Part shown: piece after piece, positions 16,995 to 26,200 of the stretch
Numbering within the stretch: position 1 is the stretch's first letter
Layout of the letters: each line of letters starts with the position of its first letter
Assembly: GCF_003478335.1 (NCBI RefSeq)
Contig: NZ_QUFB01000038.1
Location: 1-28,918 of the forward strand
Length of the DNA: 28,918 nt
Direction: 5' to 3'
Origin: Clostridium sp. AM49-4BH
Lineage (GTDB): Bacteria; Bacillota; Clostridia; Lachnospirales; Lachnospiraceae
Notes under the pieces: generated by a model
What the model saw: only the letters and a program-made list of their open reading frames with translations
Told to the model about the DNA's origin: nothing
Database searches by the model: none
Made by a program: the position numbers and the translations under genes

Positions 16995-18674
16995 TTAGTG
17001 TACTTTTTCGCCCTTAATCTCGATCATGTGATTTACTGCATGCTCTAACGCATCAATGGAAGCACGAATAATATCTTCATCACTGCTTACGCCCCAATAT
17101 AACTGCTTCTCATCCTGCGTAATTCCAACATAAGCCATCGCCTTAGAAGAAGATGTCTTCGACAATGCGTGCTCCTCATATACATCCAATACATAGCTGA
17201 TACCTAAGAAATCCTTGATCGCATTGTTGACTGCATTCAAACGTCCATTTCCCTTTGCCTCGACAACTTCTTTTTTGCCATCCTGCTCAAAAGTAACCTG
17301 CGTTGTAATACCATCTTTCTGCTGGAAGTGTACTTCTGTAATAGCAAAACTGCGCTTTGGCTGGCTGTATGTCTCTTCGAATACGCGCAGCATATCTTCC
17401 GGACTGAGCTCTGCATGTGCATGATCGGAAACACCCTTCATCAGGTAACCGACTTCCTCACGCATACGGTCTGGAATCTCTAATCCGTAATTCTGTTTTA
17501 ATACATACGCTACACCGCCCTTACCGGACTGGCTGTTGATACGGATAACATCCGAATCATATGTTCTTCCAACATCTTTCGGATCGATCGGCAGATATGG
17601 AACCGTCCAAAGATTTTCGTTACGCTCCTCGCGAAATGCCATACCTTTGGAGATAGCATCCTGATGAGAACCGGAAAATGCGGTAAATACAAGCTCACCT
17701 GCATATGGCTGACGCTTGGATACCTGCATTGCTGTCAAACGCTCATACGTATCTGCGATCTCCTGCATATTGTGGAAATCTAACTTGGAATCCACACCAT
17801 GAGAATGCAGATTCATAGCAACAGTTACTAAGTCTAAATTACCGGTACGTTCACCGTTACCAAATAAAGTGCCTTCCAAACGGTCTGCTCCTGCCAATAC
17901 ACCAAGCTCCGCAGTTGCCACGCCGGTACCACGGTCATTGTGTGGATGCAGAGAAAGAACAACATTATCACGGTATTTCAGATGTTTACTGACATATTCA
18001 ATCTGGCTTGCAAAAACATGCGGCATTGCATTCTCGACAGTGGCAGGGATATTAATGATCGCCGGTGCATCTGCCTGTGGCTGCCATACATCCAAAACGG
18101 CATTACATACTTCTACTGCATAATCTACTTCTGTTCCATGGAAACTCTCCGGGCTGTATTCAAAGCGGAAGTTACCATGTGCCTCTGCAGCAAGCTCTTT
18201 TAACAGTTTTGCTCCGTTTACTGCAATCTCCTTGATCTCTTCCTTGGATTTACGGAACACCTGCTCTCTTTGTGCTACAGATGTAGAATTATATACATGA
18301 ACGATTGCATTTGGTGCACCATCCACTGCTTCAAATGTCTTGCGGATAATATGTTCTCTTGCCTGTGTAAGTACCTGAACCGTTACATCATCCGGAATGA
18401 GATGCTGATCGATCAGTGCTCTCAAAAAAGTAAACTCTGTCTCGGATGCTGCCGGAAAACCGACCTCGATCTCCTTAAATCCAATCTTAACCAGCATCTT
18501 AAAAAACTCTATTTTCTCGTCCAGGCTCATTGGCTCGATCAAAGCCTGATTGCCATCACGTAAATCAACACTGCACCAAACCGGCGGTTTATCAATTGCA
18601 TCTTTCTTTACCCATTCATAGCAATCCTCCGGTGGCATAAAATAACTCTTCTGATACTTTTCAAATCCTTTCAT
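16995..18674 (-). CDS. leuA: 2-isopropylmalate synthase, long form
   Basis: A 559-residue enzyme for the first committed step of leucine synthesis, condensing acetyl-CoA with 2-ketoisovalerate. The DRE-TIM barrel shows VDLRDGNQAL (Arg39, Asp40) and metal-binding HPHNDRGTG (His243, His245). A C-terminal LeuA dimer/regulatory domain follows (SFAITEVHFQQKDG onward), the usual site of leucine feedback. Length and sequence match the longer LeuA type known from actinobacteria and Clostridia. The start is ATG 18674, with GAGG six bases upstream. The frame extends to an ATG at 18737, but that part lies in the T-box leader and has no good ribosome binding site. Transcription is controlled by the T-box upstream; leuB, leuC and leuD are not in the window. 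Confidence 0.93.
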   Translation of the reverse strand: MKGFEKYQKSYFMPPEDCYEWVKKDAIDKPPVWCSVDLRDGNQALIEPMSLDEKIEFFKMLVKIGFKEIEVGFPAASETEFTFLRALIDQHLIPDDVTVQVLTQAREHIIRKTFEAVDGAPNAIVHVYNSTSVAQREQVFRKSKEEIKEIAVNGAKLLKELAAEAHGNFRFEYSPESFHGTEVDYAVEVCNAVLDVWQPQADAPAIINIPATVENAMPHVFASQIEYVSKHLKYRDNVVLSLHPHNDRGTGVATAELGVLAGADRLEGTLFGNGERTGNLDLVTVAMNLHSHGVDSKLDFHNMQEIADTYERLTAMQVSKRQPYAGELVFTAFSGSHQDAISKGMAFREERNENLWTVPYLPIDPKDVGRTYDSDVIRINSQSGKGGVAYVLKQNYGLEIPDRMREEVGYLMKGVSDHAHAELSPEDMLRVFEETYSQPKRSFAITEVHFQQKDGITTQVTFEQDGKKEVVEAKGNGRLNAVNNAIKDFLGISYVLDVYEEHALSKTSSSKAMAYVGITQDEKQLYWGVSSDEDIIRASIDALEHAVNHMIEIKGEKVH

Positions 18675-18782
18675 AAATAACCTCACTTTCCAGACTCCCC
18701 TTTGAGTCCTTGTAATGCGTTGCGCATCTGTGTGCATTCTGTCAGAGTTTGTATAAGGATCAACGTGAAATTCTTTCGTAAT

Positions 18783-19036
18783 GTAAAAAACGTCTCTATA
18801 TAATATAGAGACGGATCATCCGCGTTACCACTCTTATTCATGAAAATCATGCGCTCACAGGTACATCAACAACTTGTCAATACCTTTCCCCTCTAACGGT
18901 GGGAATCCGTCCTGATCTACTAAAGTTCAACCGGCTGCTCCGAGACGAGTTCGCCATATCACTTCCACTGCTTCGCATCAACCAACAGCTTTCTGCATTC
19001 CATTCTATGGTTACTACTTCTCTTCTTCGCATTTCA
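18783..19036 (-). ncRNA. T-box riboswitch, leucine-specific
   Basis: Minus-strand leader of leuA. The T-box sequence GAGTGGTAACGCGG is at 18833-18820. It is followed by a terminator stem (18813-18791) and six T residues. Upstream, a stem I region contains GGTTGATGCGAAGCAG and the specifier segment GCGAACTCGTCTCGG, where CTC (18949-18947) would be a leucine codon; this matches the GAACTCG context seen in leucine T-boxes. Uncharged tRNA-Leu would bind the specifier and T-box, favour the antiterminator and switch leuA on. Confidence 0.9.
18785..18813 (-). terminator. T-box-controlled attenuator terminator
   Basis: A minus-strand stem with 11-bp arms from CGTCTCTATAT, followed by TTTTTT. Its 5' side overlaps the GATCCG region next to the T-box motif, so terminator and antiterminator exclude each other. 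Confidence 0.85.
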
Positions 19037-19042
19037 TCAAAC

Positions 19043-19071
19043 ATCATACCACATACATTCTAATTTGAAAA
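19043..19071 (-). promoter_or_regulatory. Probable promoter of the T-box/leuA transcript
   Basis: On the minus strand TATGAT (19048-19043) is a good -10 element. TTTTCA (19071-19066) lies exactly 17 bases upstream but is a weak -35. The predicted start near 19036 agrees with the beginning of the T-box leader. Confidence 0.5.
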
Positions 19072-19246
19072 CCCCCAATTTTTATCATTATATCTTCCAA
19101 GTATGGAATTTTTTTAAGGGCAGATTTCAAAGAAACTCCCAGACTGCATTTTTGATAACATAGCGTATTTTTGGTATTGGCATAATGTGGATTATGGGGA
19201 TTGTGTTGTAAATAGAAATGTGCTAGTATAAATCCCGTCGAACAAA
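19072..19246 (+). other. Upstream region of nrdD
   Basis: About 175 bases without a credible gene between the divergent leuA and nrdD transcripts. TTGTGT (19201) and TAGTAT (19224), 17 bases apart, are a possible weak nrdD promoter just before the NrdR boxes. A plus-strand promoter overlapping the boxes is equally possible. Confidence 0.35.
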
Positions 19247-19262
19247 ACACAATATATAGTGT
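19247..19262 (+). promoter_or_regulatory. NrdR box 1
   Basis: ACACAATATATAGTGT is a perfect match to the NrdR-box consensus acaCwAtATaTwGtgt and is palindromic. It lies 122 bases upstream of the nrdD start. NrdR is an ATP-cone repressor of ribonucleotide reductase genes. Confidence 0.9.
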
Positions 19263-19278
19263 CACAATGACATTTTTC

Positions 19279-19294
19279 GAACATTATATAGTAC
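19279..19294 (+). promoter_or_regulatory. NrdR box 2
   Basis: GAACATTATATAGTAC is a near match to the NrdR consensus. Its start is 32 bases after the start of box 1, about three helical turns, which is the usual spacing for paired NrdR boxes. Confidence 0.8.
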
Positions 19295-19383
19295 TTCTAA
19301 AAATCCGAGAAAGTATGCATATCCACGCAGTCTGTGTGCTTTCCTCGATTAGGAAGCAAGTCTGAATGGAGGAGGTTGCATTC

Positions 19384-21546
19384 ATGAAAATCATGAAAAG
19401 AAGTGGCATTGAAGCCGATTTTGATGTCACCAAAATATCAGCAGCGATCAAAAAAGCAAACTGCGAGGTTGCCGCTGTTGATCAATTATCAGAAGAACAG
19501 ATCGAGGAGATTTCTACTAATGTAGAGAAGATGTGTTCTGACATCGGTCGAACTCTCGGCGTCGAAGAAATTCAGGATCTTGTCGAGGATCAGATCATGA
19601 ACAAACGTGCATTTGTGTTGGCACGCAAATACATTACTTACCGTTATACTCGCGCCTTAATCCGCAAATCCAACTCAACCGATAAGCAGATCTTAAGCCT
19701 GTTGGAATGTAATAATGAAGAGGCAAAGCAGGAAAATTCCAATAAGAATCCTACCGTAAATAGTGTACAACGCGATTACATGGCCGGTGAAGTCAGCAAA
19801 GACATTACTAAGCGTTTTTTGCTCCCAGAGGATATCGTAGCTGCACACGAACAAGGAATTATACATTTTCACGATTCCGATTATTTTGCACAGCATATGC
19901 ACAACTGCTGTCTTGTCAATTTGGAGGATATGCTGCAAAACGGTACTGTGATCAGTGAAACCATGATCGAACGACCAAAGAGTTTTTCAACTGCCTGCAA
20001 TATAGCAACGCAGAGCATTGCACAGATTGCCAGTTCCCAGTACGGTGGACAGAGCATTTCTTTGGCACACCTCGCCCCATTTGTGGATGTCAGCAGACAA
20101 AAATTCCGACTGCAGGTGCGTGATGAGTTCGAAAAAGCGAATATCGCTGCTTCCGAAGAACAGATCAATGATGTGGCGGAACAGCGTGTGCGCGACGAGA
20201 TCAAGCGTGGCGTACAGATGATCCAGTATCAGGTGATCACCTTGATGACAACTAATGGACAAGCACCATTTGTTACGGTATTTATGTATTTGGACGAAGT
20301 TCCGGAAGGACGTCTGCGTGATGATCTTGCACTCGTAACGGAAGAGATCCTTCGCCAGCGTATTCAGGGCGTTAAGAATGAAAAAGGTGTATATATTACT
20401 CCTGCTTTTCCAAAGCTGATCTATGTATTGGAAGAAGATAATATTACCGAAGACAGTAAATATTGGGAACTAACTAAACTGGCAGCAAAATGTACGGCAA
20501 AACGAATGGTTCCTGACTATATTTCTGAAAAGATCATGCGTAAATTAAAAGATGGCAACTGCTATCCTTGCATGGGCTGCCGTTCCTTCCTGACTGTTTA
20601 TCATGACGAAAACGATAAGCCAAAGTTTTACGGCCGCTTTAATCAGGGCGTTGTCACGATCAACTTAGTGGATGTTGCCTGCTCTTCCGGCAAGGATATG
20701 GATAAATTCTGGCAGATTTTTGATGAACGTCTGGACTTGTGTTATCGTGCACTGATGTGCCGCCACAAGCGTTTATTAGATACGCCTTCCGACGTTGCTC
20801 CAATCCTTTGGCAGTACGGTGCTCTCGCTCGTCTGAAGAAAGGTGAGACGATCAATAAACTGCTATATAACGGATATTCTACGATTTCTTTGGGATACGC
20901 CGGATTATGCGAATGCACCAGATATATGACCGGACACAGTCATACTGATCCGGAATCCACTCCATTTGCATTGCAAGTCATGCAGCATATGAACGATGCC
21001 TGTGCAAAATGGCGCGAAGAAACCAACATCGACTTTAGCTTATATGGTACTCCGCTAGAGTCCACCACCTACAAATTTGCCAAATGTCTGCAAAAACGCT
21101 TTGGCATTATCGAAGGTGTGACCGACCGTGGCTATATCACCAACAGTTATCACGTACATGTAACTGAGAAGATCAATGCCTTTGATAAATTGAAATTTGA
21201 GGCGCAATTTCAAGAATTATCTCCTGGTGGTGCGATCAGTTATGTGGAAGTACCGAATATGGAAAATAATATCGAAGCCGTATTAAATGTTATGAAATAT
21301 ATTTATGATAATATTATGTATGCAGAATTAAATACCAAGAGTGATTATTGTCAATGCTGCGGTTATACCGGTCAGATTCAGATCGTCACTGACGAACATG
21401 GTAAGCTGATCTGGGAATGCCCAAATTGCGGCAACACCGACCAGAACAAAATGAACGTTGCAAGACGTACCTGTGGGTATATTGGGACGCAATTTTGGAA
21501 TCAGGGACGTACCCAGGAGATCAAAGAACGCGTGCTGCATTTATAA
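19384..21546 (+). CDS. nrdD: Anaerobic ribonucleoside-triphosphate reductase
   Basis: A 720-residue class III reductase that makes dNTPs from NTPs without oxygen. An N-terminal ATP-cone (about 1-90) senses ATP and dATP. The C-terminal zinc site has CxxC pairs at Cys656/659 and Cys679/682. The glycyl radical site is in TCGYIGTQFW, with Gly698 the likely radical residue. The start is ATG 19384 with GGAGGAGG eight bases upstream; an in-frame ATG at 19366 overlaps that binding site and is unlikely. Two NrdR boxes upstream show repression by NrdR. The activating radical SAM enzyme NrdG, usually next to nrdD, is not downstream: recU converges three bases after the stop. Confidence 0.96.
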   Translation: MKIMKRSGIEADFDVTKISAAIKKANCEVAAVDQLSEEQIEEISTNVEKMCSDIGRTLGVEEIQDLVEDQIMNKRAFVLARKYITYRYTRALIRKSNSTDKQILSLLECNNEEAKQENSNKNPTVNSVQRDYMAGEVSKDITKRFLLPEDIVAAHEQGIIHFHDSDYFAQHMHNCCLVNLEDMLQNGTVISETMIERPKSFSTACNIATQSIAQIASSQYGGQSISLAHLAPFVDVSRQKFRLQVRDEFEKANIAASEEQINDVAEQRVRDEIKRGVQMIQYQVITLMTTNGQAPFVTVFMYLDEVPEGRLRDDLALVTEEILRQRIQGVKNEKGVYITPAFPKLIYVLEEDNITEDSKYWELTKLAAKCTAKRMVPDYISEKIMRKLKDGNCYPCMGCRSFLTVYHDENDKPKFYGRFNQGVVTINLVDVACSSGKDMDKFWQIFDERLDLCYRALMCRHKRLLDTPSDVAPILWQYGALARLKKGETINKLLYNGYSTISLGYAGLCECTRYMTGHSHTDPESTPFALQVMQHMNDACAKWREETNIDFSLYGTPLESTTYKFAKCLQKRFGIIEGVTDRGYITNSYHVHVTEKINAFDKLKFEAQFQELSPGGAISYVEVPNMENNIEAVLNVMKYIYDNIMYAELNTKSDYCQCCGYTGQIQIVTDEHGKLIWECPNCGNTDQNKMNVARRTCGYIGTQFWNQGRTQEIKERVLHL

Positions 21547-21549
21547 TAT

Positions 21550-22089
21550 TTAAGATTCCGGGCGGGACTCCAGATCGCGGCTTAAAGCATCCAAATAATG
21601 AATGAATATTTGGTTTGATGTGCGTATCTGGTAATCCTGATCCAGTTCGTGACGCAAAAAGCTTTTGCGTCCCCCTTCTGCTGCACGATCCCAAAAGCGT
21701 TTTACATCGCGAAACGGTACATAATAATAGGCACCGGCTTCCTTAAAATAGACGATCAAAAACGCAATGCCATCTTGCCGCTCAAAGTCCTGCATATACT
21801 CCATCTGATGCTCATGGATATTTTGCAGGGCAAAACGCTCTCCGGCGCATTCTTTGGCATCAAAACAAATTGGCACCCCCTGCACATTCCCGATATAATC
21901 TACGGTACTTTTTTGTTCAAAATATGCTAAGGTGATATGCCGATGCTCTTTGTCGATATTGATCGGCGTAATGGGCGTCGGTATTTTTTGTACTAATGCC
22001 AAATGCTCTTTGCGATATTGTTCATTTGTCATATTAAGGGCTTCCTCTAACATAGAGCCTCGAAGTCCTCTTGAATTCCAAGATGGCAT
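21550..22089 (-). CDS. recU: Holliday junction resolvase RecU
   Basis: A 179-residue nuclease that resolves Holliday junctions in homologous recombination and chromosome segregation in Firmicutes. Typical sequence is seen: RGSMLEEALNMTNEQYR at the N-terminus, KIPTPITPI, the catalytic STVDYIG and CFDAKEC, then HQMEYMQDF. It is slightly shorter than B. subtilis RecU but complete in its core. The ATG at 22089 has AAGGAG about 11 bases upstream. It follows the pseudouridine synthase gene by 35 bases and ends three bases from the convergent nrdD stop. No separate terminator is seen between them. Confidence 0.92.
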   Translation of the reverse strand: MPSWNSRGLRGSMLEEALNMTNEQYRKEHLALVQKIPTPITPINIDKEHRHITLAYFEQKSTVDYIGNVQGVPICFDAKECAGERFALQNIHEHQMEYMQDFERQDGIAFLIVYFKEAGAYYYVPFRDVKRFWDRAAEGGRKSFLRHELDQDYQIRTSNQIFIHYLDALSRDLESRPES

Positions 22090-22124
22090 AATTCTCTCAA
22101 CTCCTTATGAATAGTGCAATATGA

Positions 22125-23252
22125 TCATTTAATCTCCATTCCTAGTCTGCGCAATACCTGTGCAAAATTGTCTGGGAGTTCCGCTTTCCAAACATATTCT
22201 TTTCCATGTGCCGTAAATATAAGCTGCCAAGCATGCAGCAATTGCACTCGCTGATGTAACTGCTCTCGATCGAAGGCAGACGCTCGTTTCGTACTGTATT
22301 TAACGTCCCCCACCAATGGATGACCAATGCTTGCCAAATGAGCACGAATTTGATGAGATTTACCTGTGATCAGATGCACCTGCAACAGGGTAAAAGATTC
22401 CCCTTGATACATCCCCTGTTGAAGCGGCAGGTACTCCGTTGCAATCGGTACACTGTTAGGGCCGGGCTGTTGTCTTACTGTCACTTTATTGGTTCGACTA
22501 TCCTTCTCTAGGTAGCCTTTCAAATACTGCTTTTTTGACACACTTCCATGAACAACACATAAATAATATTTGCAGATTGTACGTTCCTTGAACCGCTTAT
22601 TCATGTCCTGTAGCGCACGTACCGTCTTTCCTGCTACGATCAGGCCGGAAGTATTTCGGTCCAAACGATTGCAGATTCCCGGACGAAACGTGTCATCAGC
22701 AGCATTATCTGCCAAATAATCTGTAATCTGTTCAACGATCGACCTGTCATTTCTGTCCGCTTTTTGGGACAGCACTCCAACCGGCTTATTAACCACCAAA
22801 AACTGAGCATCCTCATAGACAATTTGCAACGGCGGCAAGTTTCTGTCATAGTGCCCCTGCTGCAACTCTATTTTTCCTTGACGTGCACCCTTTTCCAGCC
22901 TCTTTGCCTGTGGCATCTGTCGTGCACCATTAGTCGGCCTCTTTGCCTGTGACAGGTGTTGTGCGCCATTAGTCGGCCTCTTTGCCTGTGACAGGTGTTG
23001 TGCGCCCAAATCAACTTCTCGAGCTTTCTTCCCTGACCGAAAACCCTCAATTGTTTCATCCGCAAGAAACAATTTTATCTGATCGCCAGTCTGAATCCGC
23101 TCCGACCCAGACACTTTTTTCCCGTTTAACACAATGTTTTTCTTGCGCATCATCTTATAAAAAAAGCTTTTCGGAGCATCCGGCATATATTTTTCCAAAT
23201 AGCGATCCAAACGCTGTCCTTCCTCGCGTTCAGAAATTATTACTTCTCGCAT
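22125..23252 (-). CDS. RluA-family rRNA pseudouridine synthase with a repeat insertion
   Basis: A 375-residue enzyme, longer than the roughly 300 usual for the family. The N-terminal S4 RNA-binding domain (about 1-65) is joined to the catalytic domain (about 143-375) by a linker holding three 13-residue repeats (residues 83-121, GAQHLSQAKRPTN twice, then GARQMPQAKRLEK). The catalytic Asp198 lies in CNRLDRNTSGL, and RAHLASIGHPLVGD is also typical. It probably isomerises uridines in 23S rRNA or tRNA (RluC/RluD-like); the exact site is not decidable. The start is ATG 23252 with AAAGGG and AGAG upstream. The repeats do not disturb the conserved domains. Confidence 0.88.
   Translation of the reverse strand: MREVIISEREEGQRLDRYLEKYMPDAPKSFFYKMMRKKNIVLNGKKVSGSERIQTGDQIKLFLADETIEGFRSGKKAREVDLGAQHLSQAKRPTNGAQHLSQAKRPTNGARQMPQAKRLEKGARQGKIELQQGHYDRNLPPLQIVYEDAQFLVVNKPVGVLSQKADRNDRSIVEQITDYLADNAADDTFRPGICNRLDRNTSGLIVAGKTVRALQDMNKRFKERTICKYYLCVVHGSVSKKQYLKGYLEKDSRTNKVTVRQQPGPNSVPIATEYLPLQQGMYQGESFTLLQVHLITGKSHQIRAHLASIGHPLVGDVKYSTKRASAFDREQLHQRVQLLHAWQLIFTAHGKEYVWKAELPDNFAQVLRRLGMEIK
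22890..23006. repeat. Three 39-bp tandem repeats inside the pseudouridine synthase gene
   Basis: Three 39-bp units encode 13 residues each, so copy changes keep the frame. Two units differ at only two bases, while the third (22890-22928) is more diverged. They fall in the linker between the S4 and catalytic domains. Confidence 0.9.
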
Positions 23253-23277
23253 AATAGCTCTCTGCCCTTTCTCTCGG

Positions 23278-23853
23278 TTATACGATCAAAGATCGCAGGT
23301 AAGATTTCACATGTTCCAACTCTTCTTCCTGATCCTCCGTACATTCCGGAATGGAATCAATTCTTGCTAACTCCTGTAAAAACATCGCCTGCTTCTCCAC
23401 GATCTGCACTTTATACTGCGTTCCCCAGTTAGCAACGCCCTTGGACAAATACTCTCTAACATAGGATAATTCCTGTTTTCCATTGCCCAATACGCCAATC
23501 ACTCGTCCATTACCTACTGCCAAAAAATCTAAATGCATAATTTTTTCGGAAGAAGTGATCACCAGATCTGTCATCAGTTCCATCCTCTCCGGCAAAGCTT
23601 TTTGCACCTTTTGGTATTGTTCCTCGGTTACAGAATGATACGGAAATACCACAACAAAACCAACAATCTGTTTCACGATCGGCAGTACCCCTAACACTGC
23701 GATCACCGTAAATAAATTCTGTCTGGACATATGATTCAGCACCAATCCCAATACATAAATTCCAATAGAAATAGCACTATAAATAATTGCTATCGTAAGG
23801 GTTCTTTTCTTTCTATTGTTTATATAACCGAAATCTCCACGTTTCGCTTTCAT
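23278..23853 (-). CDS. Conserved-looking two-TM membrane protein of unknown function
   Basis: A 191-residue protein from ATG 23853, preceded by GGAGG at good spacing; the TTG at 23865 lies on that binding site. Two hydrophobic helices (about 20-41 and 50-70, LTIAIIYSAISIGIYVLGLVL and LFTVIAVLGVLPIVKQ) are followed by a soluble domain of about 120 residues rich in Glu and Lys. I see no catalytic motif. It lies between the RsmF-type methyltransferase and the pseudouridine synthase genes, 25-base gaps on both sides, so it may be co-transcribed with rRNA modification genes. Function unknown. Confidence 0.7.
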   Translation of the reverse strand: MKAKRGDFGYINNRKKRTLTIAIIYSAISIGIYVLGLVLNHMSRQNLFTVIAVLGVLPIVKQIVGFVVVFPYHSVTEEQYQKVQKALPERMELMTDLVITSSEKIMHLDFLAVGNGRVIGVLGNGKQELSYVREYLSKGVANWGTQYKVQIVEKQAMFLQELARIDSIPECTEDQEEELEHVKSYLRSLIV

Positions 23854-23878
23854 CCGTTCCTCCAATCATATCTTGTAA

Positions 23879-25429
23879 TTACTGCATGCGCCATCCTGCG
23901 TAATATTTGTTTTTTAGCATTCCATTCTGCATATATTTTCCCCAGCCTAATGCAAAACCATTTACACATACTAACACATAATTTTCCGTCTGCTTTAACA
24001 TCCCCTCATTCAAAACAGTCACATCCTGCAGTGTCTCTCCTTTCAGGTAACGGATCACATCCTGTTCTTCGGAAGATAAATTCACATACGGAAGCTTGTC
24101 CTTATCGCAAATAGAAAGTGCAAGCTGTATGGACGGCTCAAATCGTTTCTCGGCGCTACCTACGATCAATCCTGTCTGAATACAGCGAAGCCCTTTCCAC
24201 GATACGGATCCTTCCATTTCTAACGTAAACTGTTTCTTGCCGGAAACCAAACGATACCTCTCTGCCCCGGGAGCCGAAAGACATCCTGTCCACCAAGCCG
24301 CCTTAGCCATAAGATTGTTATCTCCATCCTTCATTCCGCAGTCTTTTTTTCCAGAGAGACGTTGTTGTCTCGTACCGGCATATTTTGATTTTCGTTCTGC
24401 TCCGAAACTTTGATGCTTTTTCTCTGCCATACGAAAGCTATGGTCATGTGCTCGCTCGGCAAGGGTGTTTTCCTGCTCTACAAAAGAATCTGTCTGCTCT
24501 GCAGCCGACGGATCCCCTTTCTGCAAAAGAACAGCGAAATGTCCCTCTCCTACTGCTTTATGCGGAAAAATTCGAACACAGCGGGATAACTGCTGCCGTT
24601 CCGTTTCTGTCAATGCAGCATCCGTGATTCCGCTGCAAAAGCCCTCTTTACGTGGGACTTCACAAACGTGCATATCCGGAAATTGCCGCAAAAACCACAA
24701 TATATTTTTTTCATCTTCTTCCGGCGAAAAAGTACATGTGGAATAGACCAAATATCCACCTTCCCGAAGCATTTGATAAGCCGCCTTCAAAATATCCCGT
24801 TGAATCGGAGCATAATATTGCGGTCCTTTTTCTTCCCAATCCTGTACCATATGGGGATCTCTGCGAAACATCCCCTCTCCGGAGCATGGTGCATCAATCA
24901 AAATACCATCAAAATACTGTAAAAAGGACTCTTGCAATCGTTCCGGCTTTTCCGCTGTAACGACTGCATTGACCGCACCGGCAATCTGCAAATTCTTCGC
25001 AAGTGCCATCGCCCTGGAAACACTAATATCATTTGCAACCAATTGACCGGTTCCCCGCAGCTTTGCAACCAGCTCTGTCGCCTTGCCCCCCGGTGCTGCA
25101 CAAACATCTAAGATTCGATCTCCTTCATGCACAGGCAGGATCGATGCCGGTATCATCGCACTGGGTTCTTGAATATAATACAAGCCCGCATAATAATAAG
25201 GATGTTTGGCAGGATTACATTGCTCATCGGTTGTCAAAAAGCCTTTCTCCGTCCACGGTACCGGCTTTGTCTTAAATGGACAGATTTCCGCCCATTGTTC
25301 CAAAGAAATCTTAGCCGTATTGATTCGTATGGCAGTCTGTGATCTCTGCTGCATACTTTCTATATATGCGGAATATTCCTCTCCAAGCAAGTCCTGCATG
25401 GCTTGTTGATATTTCTTTGGTAACGTCAT
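23879..25429 (-). CDS. RsmF/NOL1-type 16S rRNA m5C methyltransferase
   Basis: A 516-residue SAM-dependent RNA cytosine-5 methyltransferase. The SAM site DVCAAPGGK is at about 108-116, DAPCSGEGMF carries Cys182 and STCTFSPEED carries the catalytic Cys232. The N-terminal part matches the family (AIRINTAK, YIQEPSAM). After the catalytic domain, a hydrophilic Lys/Gln/Glu-rich linker of about 65 residues joins a C-terminal RNA-binding domain, as in RsmF-like proteins. The ATG at 25429 has AAGGAAGG about 13 bases upstream. It is followed by the two-TM protein and pseudouridine synthase genes on the same strand, a small ribosome-modification cluster. Confidence 0.9.
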   Translation of the reverse strand: MTLPKKYQQAMQDLLGEEYSAYIESMQQRSQTAIRINTAKISLEQWAEICPFKTKPVPWTEKGFLTTDEQCNPAKHPYYYAGLYYIQEPSAMIPASILPVHEGDRILDVCAAPGGKATELVAKLRGTGQLVANDISVSRAMALAKNLQIAGAVNAVVTAEKPERLQESFLQYFDGILIDAPCSGEGMFRRDPHMVQDWEEKGPQYYAPIQRDILKAAYQMLREGGYLVYSTCTFSPEEDEKNILWFLRQFPDMHVCEVPRKEGFCSGITDAALTETERQQLSRCVRIFPHKAVGEGHFAVLLQKGDPSAAEQTDSFVEQENTLAERAHDHSFRMAEKKHQSFGAERKSKYAGTRQQRLSGKKDCGMKDGDNNLMAKAAWWTGCLSAPGAERYRLVSGKKQFTLEMEGSVSWKGLRCIQTGLIVGSAEKRFEPSIQLALSICDKDKLPYVNLSSEEQDVIRYLKGETLQDVTVLNEGMLKQTENYVLVCVNGFALGWGKYMQNGMLKNKYYAGWRMQ

Positions 25430-25556
25430 TGTAACCGTATCCTTCCTTTCTACCGATACTGTAATCCCCGCATGACAACACCTGACTATCAGGCATTACA
25501 AGCTGGATTTTCCTTTCCAGCAACACTGCAATCTCTTATAACAGCATTGTAAATAT

Positions 25557-26200
25557 TCACTGTGCCAAATACCATAGTATAGGATATGGATCCATACTTT
25601 GCTCTCTGCCATCCTTTGCAATATAGATTCCAAAGTGCAGATGTACCGCGAATTGTCCACTGGTCCCTTCCGGTCCATACCCGGTATTACCCATTAACCC
25701 CAAATAATCGCCCGCTTTTACTTTGCTGCCTTTGCGCAGATCAGGTGCATATTGCTGTAAATGTGCATAATACACATAATATCCCTGTTTGGAACGAATA
25801 CCTATACGGTATCCTCCCAATTTCAGCCAGCCAATTTGTTCGATCACACCATCACACACAGATTGAATCTGTAAGCACCCCGGCTGATCTTTGGAAGCAT
25901 GATATCTACACCCTCGTGACTTCTTTTGCCACCAAACGTTCTCGGTGCTCCATAGCCATCCTCAAATTCCCAAGATACTTTACCTCGGCGATCCTTTCGC
26001 ACCGGAAAGCGTTCCATATCACGAAGCAACGCTCTGCTATGCGAAGATATATGGTTATGCTGCATTAACGTCTGATACTTCAGCAAGTTGTTCTGCCTGC
26101 TTTGCCAAGTCGCAATATACAGCCCCATATAGCCGATCAATAGAACATACACTGCAAAAACAAGCCATATCTTTCGTATACGGATCTTATTTTTGTTCAT
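25557..26200 (-). pseudogene. M23 (LytM-type) metallopeptidase, interrupted by one apparent 1-bp deletion
   Basis: One gene read in two frames. The first part (26200 to about 25898) has an N-terminal membrane anchor (about 10-28, IWLVFAVYVLLIGYMGLYI) and the start of an M23 domain, SHEGVDIM. The second part continues SKDQPGCLQIQSVCDG, with GYYVYYAHL and the zinc-ligand motif HLHFGIY. Between 25898 and 25897, ATGCTTCC would read ATG GCT TCC with one G restored, giving a normal M23 sequence of about 214 residues. M23 enzymes cut peptidoglycan cross-links. The start ATG lies in a small hairpin (26198-26222) without a visible ribosome binding site. See findings for decay versus error. Confidence 0.8.

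Noticed and set aside
18675..18737. N-terminal extension of LeuA
   Set aside because: It lies in the T-box leader after the attenuator, lacks a binding site, and ATG 18674 has GAGG at ideal spacing.
22890..23006. Possible CRISPR-like or mobile repeat
   Set aside because: The repeats are tandem, in frame and confined to a protein linker.
25586..26068. Plus-strand open frame opposite the M23 gene
   Set aside because: The opposite strand has recognisable M23 motifs; this frame has none and no ribosome binding site.
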